NCBI GenBank assembly: GCA_015039315.1
Contig: WIDE01000025.1
Coordinates: forward strand, 1,482-65,481
Direction of reading: 5' to 3'
DNA: 64,000 bases
Origin: Clavulina sp. PMI_390
Lineage: Eukaryota > Basidiomycota > Agaricomycetes > Cantharellales > Hydnaceae
The notes beneath the pieces were generated by a model. The model made no database searches, was not told the DNA's origin, and was given only the letters and a program-made list of their open reading frames with translations. This document shows, in pieces, positions 58,117 to 64,000 of the stretch. A program made the position numbers and the translations under genes. How positions within the stretch are numbered: the first letter of the stretch is position 1; every line of letters begins with the position of its first letter.

Positions 58117-60096
58117 ATGCTGTGGACACTCCTCGTTGTGGCCGTCGTGATCCCTCTATTGCTCTTTCAAGGGTTCATATTCATCCTGAGCCTCTCCCTC
58201 AAGTGGAAATGTCGAGCTCTACGCAGGGAACTGCTGAACGGACTCGCAGCTTCCCCTGAGGAGCAACTCACTTCAGACCGCAAGGTCATTGTAGGGTTCT
58301 TCCATCCTTACTGGTAGGTGCAGCCTCTTCCTGCTTGGACATAGACTCAAGTTCCCCCAGCAATGCCGGAGGAGGAGGCGAACGCGTGTTGTGGGCAGCA
58401 ATTGCTTATCTGCAGCGCGAAGAACCTAGTGTGGTCTGCGCCGTGTACACAGGAGATACCGACGCGTCTAAGGAGGACATCCTCGATAAAGTGAAAGTGG
58501 GTGACCAGCTATGCTATCGCCACACATCCATATTCGTTCGTCTAAACTGTGGCGTGTTAGTCGCGGTTTGGGATCACCTTGAACCCATCGACCCTCGCCT
58601 TCGTCTACCTACCCTCGAGGTATATGGTCGATGACAAAACTTGGAAGAGTTTCACTCTATTGGGTCAAAGTCTGGGCTCCGTCTATCTGGCCTGGGAAGC
58701 CTTGGATCGCCTGGTGCCCGATATCTTTGTCGGTGAGAATCCAAACCTTCGTCTTGCGCTGATCATCCAGCCGCTGATGTAGCTCTCCTCAGATACTATG
58801 GGCTACGCTTTCACATTTTCTTTCATTCGTTTGCTCAGACTTCGCCCAGTGACACGCCTGATCTCACCCAAAGCGCGAGCCAATACGCTCCCGATAGGAG
58901 CCTACGTCCATTACCCAACAATCAGCACCGATATGCTGAATCGTGTTCGCGAGAGAAAGTCTGGAGTGACCAACGCTGATGTAGTAGCCAAGAGCTCGTT
59001 GAGATCTGCAGTCAAATTGCGGTGCGGCCTCCTATTTCGTGGGCTGGTGATGCCAACTGACTTGGCCTTTGTATGTTCCTCCAGATACTACCAACTCTTT
59101 TCCTTTGTATACTCCTTCTCCCTCTCGTGTGCCAACGTCATCGTTGTCAATGGGTCATGGACAAAGAACCATATTGACTTCTTACTCCGGCGCTGGCTCA
59201 CAAAGTCCAAAAAAGGGGAGACGCCAATAGGTGTTCCAGTCTTGTATCCTCCTTGCGATACTGTTGCCCTGCAAAATCTTCCACTCCAGAACCGTGAGCG
59301 AATTCTGTTAAGCGTCGCTCAATTCAGGTGTGTTTGACGCGGTACTAAAATCTGATCATTGCTCTGAGACTACCATCATCATCTCGTACCCTAGACCAGA
59401 GAAAAACCATGCTGCCCAGCTACGAGCACTCCACGCTCTTTACAAGGAACACCCCGAGTACCAGGCTGGTCCTTTAGCGATATCCATGGTGATGCTAGGA
59501 GGTTGTAGAAGTCTCGAAGACAGGGCTCGTGTGGAGATGTTGAAGGACCTGGCTAGGGAATTGAACATATCCGTCAGACTATCCTCAATATTAGAGTAAC
59601 CTGTCGTAACTGACCTTCATTTTGGACATCAGGATAGCGTTCAATTCGTGCTGAACGCGCCATACGAAGACCTCGTCCAGTGGTTTGGTCGTGCCTCAAT
59701 AGGGATCAGCTCTATGATTGACGAACATTTTGGGATAAATGTTGTTGAGATGGTGGTATGTCTGCGTTCGTACAAGGGAATGTTGCCTGGGGTTACTCAT
59801 CAGTTTCCGGTGAATGGAATTAGGCTGCTGGTCTTATCCCAGTAGCTCATGCTTCAGGGGGACCTCTCCTTGACATTGTTATACCCAACTCTGAAGGACT
59901 CCCCACTGGTTTCTTATACCAAACGGATAAGGACGCAGAGGATTTTGCAAAAGCGCTTTCGTTAGCAATCGCTTTACCCGAAGATCAGATGCTCAAGATG
60001 CGCCAGAGAGCGCGGGACGCCGCGAATCGATTCAGCACACGCGAGTTTGAGAAGGGATTTAGCGAATTCTGGACTTCGTTGCGCTCTCGTCTGTGA
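58117..60096 (+). CDS. ALG11: GDP-mannose:Man3GlcNAc2-PP-dolichol alpha-1,2-mannosyltransferase
   Basis: Adds the fourth and fifth mannoses of the N-glycan precursor on the cytosolic face of the ER. Exon 1 (58117-58313) encodes an N-terminal membrane helix ([20 protein letters not shown]). It splices into the family signature [15 protein letters not shown]. Next come [70 protein letters not shown] and [11 protein letters not shown], the GT4 nucleotide-sugar site. At least five introns are present, one of them splitting the signature. Length and order of motifs are as expected for ALG11. Confidence 0.92.
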
Positions 60097-60271
60097 TATC
60101 TACGCCTGTGCACGGTTGGCCTCATATATTACTACCAAACCCGCTTATAATCTCTGATTGGGTAATCATTTTTGTAATGGTGTCCTTGTAGATACATTCA
60201 CCCGTTCTCTCGCGCACGTCTATGTTGTGTCGCTGGCGAGATAGTCATGTAAGCGCAATATTTGGCGTTCT

Positions 60272-61900
<1,629 letters not shown>

Positions 61901-62586
61901 GTGTTCACTCAATCAAAAGAACTGTGTGCTGTAAAAGCCGGTGGAGGGATGACGGAGGAGGTTAAACCAAGCTCGCCATATATCGGCTTGTTTGTGATTG
62001 GGGGCGCATTGTCAAGCTCGGCTCGCGGGATGAAGCTGACATAGCACACGTCAACGATAGAAGTGCTCAGGGTCATATTAATTCCGCCTACTAGTCCGTA
62101 CCTATTTAGTCTGACGCTAATGGTAACTCCGGGTAGACGAACGAGAGAATGACCGTGAACGATTGTCGTCCTCACTCCAAAGCTGAAGACACCCGGGCCC
62201 TTTATGAGTCACTTTGTCTCCTCTATCTGGCAGTATCTAAGGTGCTGCTCATAGAATCCGTGCTGCCTATTAGTGTCCCTCACAGGCTCAAGTTGCGAGA
62301 GCGTCGGCTCTCTGCAAGCCTTTGGAATTTGCGGGTAATTCCTCATTCTGAGGTGTTGATTCCGATTGCTAATACTGCTAGGAAAAGTAAGTCGAAAGAA
62401 TCATAGAGGGTGATCATTGCTTGCAGCTTATTCCATTTGGAGCGCCGCCTGAACCACATACAATTATGGCTCGAATAGGAAAAGGAGACGCTGGATTGAC
62501 ACTTCATATACAGGGAGTTAAGGGACGGCAGAAAACAATCGTCGCTATTTTGGGATGACCATCTCCCTATCGACCCTGCAATCCCG
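61901..62586. other. Intergenic region, CDC43 to OYE
   Basis: 686 bases between the OYE start and the CDC43 stop. Open frames of 85-91 codons exist on both strands, but none has a recognisable motif or a convincing splice context. I see no repeat or RNA gene here. Confidence 0.45.
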
Positions 62587-64000
62587 TTAGGCAGATACAC
62601 CTGGAGCTCGAAGATGCCTTTTCGCCCACTCTGCGGTTGTGATGGTGGCGTTCAAAGCTACGTCTAGCCGCGCAAGGCTATAATCATCCCCAAATTGCTT
62701 TGTCGGAGGGTACATTGAGAGTGTCGCCAACGCCATGTAGGTATGGAACGGGTCTATTAGTGTGAAGAACAGATATCATCAGGATCAAGAAAACGTTCTT
62801 ATGTAAATTGTTCAAAGTTACACACCTGGGGTCTCCTCAGGGGCTTTGGCAATCCCTCCAAAGCGAAACTGGCACCTTTCTAGAAATGCCGCGTTTGCCT
62901 CCGCATTGACGAGGGCTCCTGCCCCAAGAATCTGACAGCGAGAGTAAGCATAAGCTTTGAGGCACCAAATCCTGGGCAAATAGCCTCAAGCGCGGTCTCA
63001 CTAACGTTGAGGGCTCCGCCGCACCAGAATGAGTAGCATGCGTCAGGATCCTTGTTCGTCCTCCCCTGGAACCCCCCCACTTGACGTTGTGCGAGCCAGC
63101 GGACAAGGCGAACATGCTTCATTTGCTGTTTTGAGTCGTTTTTATTTCGTGAGTCCACGGTGCTTTTGAGGTGTTCGGGGACGAGAGAAAGGCATGCAGC
63201 GGCACAGAATGTTGGACCACCTTACATGGTGATGTGAGAGGTACTCCCTTGACTGTCTTTTCCGGAGAACATGATGAATGAGATGCGTACCATGAGATTC
63301 AAGACGGGGGGTTTGTCCAAAACCCCCTTCATAAGCCTTCGACGTGAATAAGGTAAGCTAGAATTTCTGAAACACATTATTAGATTGAAACTCACTCGGC
63401 AACTCTCGATGAAGGCTAAAGCTCTTCGTACATCGATAGCATCCCAGGCATCGAGTAGATAGCATATGACAAATGCGCAGTATGTTGCTCGAAGATCGTC
63501 TTCCCCCGACGAAGGGTGAGTTGGGAAACTGCAAAATCATAGGCAGCCATTGAGTGAGAACACTCAAAAATCGACTCTTCTTTAAGCGGACCTTCCATCT
63601 GGCTGCTGTACTTTCCGTAAAAATAGTCTCAGTCCCTCCCGATCAAGTTGCGAGAAGTCATCTTGAAGGATAGCAAGAGATAGAAGGGCGGCAAACGTCA
63701 TAATGAGGTGCGGTGGGTCGTAGGGCGATGTTAACTGCGCTGACGTGCCGTCAGTACTTCTCCTTTTGTTAGGTATAAGAAGTAATTTGAGCGAGCTCTT
63801 GCATGACATACCTCATCAGGGGGTGGGCTAGGATCAACTGCATTCGCTGGGCCTGACCGAAATGCTGTGCCCCAAGGCGTCCCTAAGTGGATAGAGGAGG
63901 ATAATAATCAGAAATTCTCAGCGTCCAAAGCGTCAAATAAAAAAAAGGTAGGTACGAGACTGGCACACAGTACATACAGCGCGCCTTGACCGAACATTGT
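62587..64000 (-). CDS. CDC43: Geranylgeranyltransferase type I beta subunit (5' end beyond window)
   Basis: Zinc-dependent prenyltransferase subunit that geranylgeranylates CaaL proteins such as Rho GTPases. Readable segments, in order on the minus strand: MTFAALLSLAIL, LRKVQQPDGSF, DDLRATYCAFVICYLLDAWD, YEGGFGQ, SHGGPTFCAAACLSL, GGFQGRTNKDPDACYSFW and a last exon DPFHTYMALATLSM ending at 62587. The Asp and Cys of DPDACYSFW and the His of FHTYMAL are the zinc ligands. QGRTNKDPDACYSFW favours GGTase-I over farnesyltransferase or the Rab enzyme. The N-terminal part continues past position 64000, and several introns were not fixed precisely. Confidence 0.85.

Noticed and set aside
62149..62406. 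85-codon plus-strand open frame between CDC43 and OYE
   Set aside because: No motif, no neighbour with compatible splice sites, and an equally long frame on the other strand.

Overview
This window is nuclear DNA of a filamentous basidiomycete, probably an Agaricomycete. The evidence is dense gene packing, many introns of about 50-70 nt in almost every gene (about 19 exons in the largest), coding micro-exons, and typical fungal gene families: trp4 as a stand-alone gene, a Cet1-type RNA triphosphatase, a tetraspanin with a long N-terminal tail, NAD-dependent GDH and a Rax1-like RGS membrane protein. I suspect a Rhizoctonia/Ceratobasidium-like lineage, but that is an impression, not something the sequence proves. 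Exon coordinates were derived by reading splice sites and checking reading-frame continuity by hand.

Layout. Positions 1-4.6 kb are repeat-rich and AT-richer. They hold two tandem Ty1/Copia RNase H ends, each followed by an LTR, an inverted LTR fragment, a nested set of inverted repeats that looks like non-autonomous DNA transposons, a second hairpin element and a GA microsatellite. From 4.6 kb to the right edge the window is gene-dense and apparently euchromatic, with about 24 protein genes: glutathione synthetase (-), TRAPPC10/Trs130 (+), anthranilate phosphoribosyltransferase (-), a small membrane protein (+), mRNA capping triphosphatase (+), Msp1 AAA ATPase (-), V-ATPase subunit c (+), tetraspanin (+), Ent3-like epsin (-), RNA polymerase III subunit Rpc17 (-), Laa1/HEATR5 (+), ribosomal protein eL14 (+), Vts1 (+), a short-chain dehydrogenase (+), NOT2 (+), NAD-glutamate dehydrogenase (+, interrupted by a 568-base assembly gap), a Tgl2-like lipase (-), V-ATPase subunit B (+), a Rax1-like RGS protein (-), an alpha/beta-hydrolase (-), a quinone oxidoreductase (-), an RPAP3-like TPR protein (-), ALG11 (+), an old yellow enzyme (-) and the 3' part of geranylgeranyltransferase I beta (-).

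Functionally this is mostly housekeeping. There is a noticeable concentration of endomembrane genes: TRAPPII, AP-1/clathrin accessory factors Ent3 and Laa1 only about 1.3 kb apart, two V-ATPase subunits, a tetraspanin, ALG11 and Msp1. There are also mRNA metabolism genes (Cet1, Vts1, NOT2) and several redox/detoxification enzymes (GSH2, SDR, quinone oxidoreductase, old yellow enzyme). No secondary-metabolite cluster, CRISPR, tRNA or rRNA was recognised. The most notable features are architectural: head-to-head gene pairs with only 42-145 bases between start codons, a tail-to-tail pair separated by 8 bases, several coding exons of 6-13 nt, GC-AG introns and the nested repeats at the left end. 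I did not find a convincing undescribed biological system.
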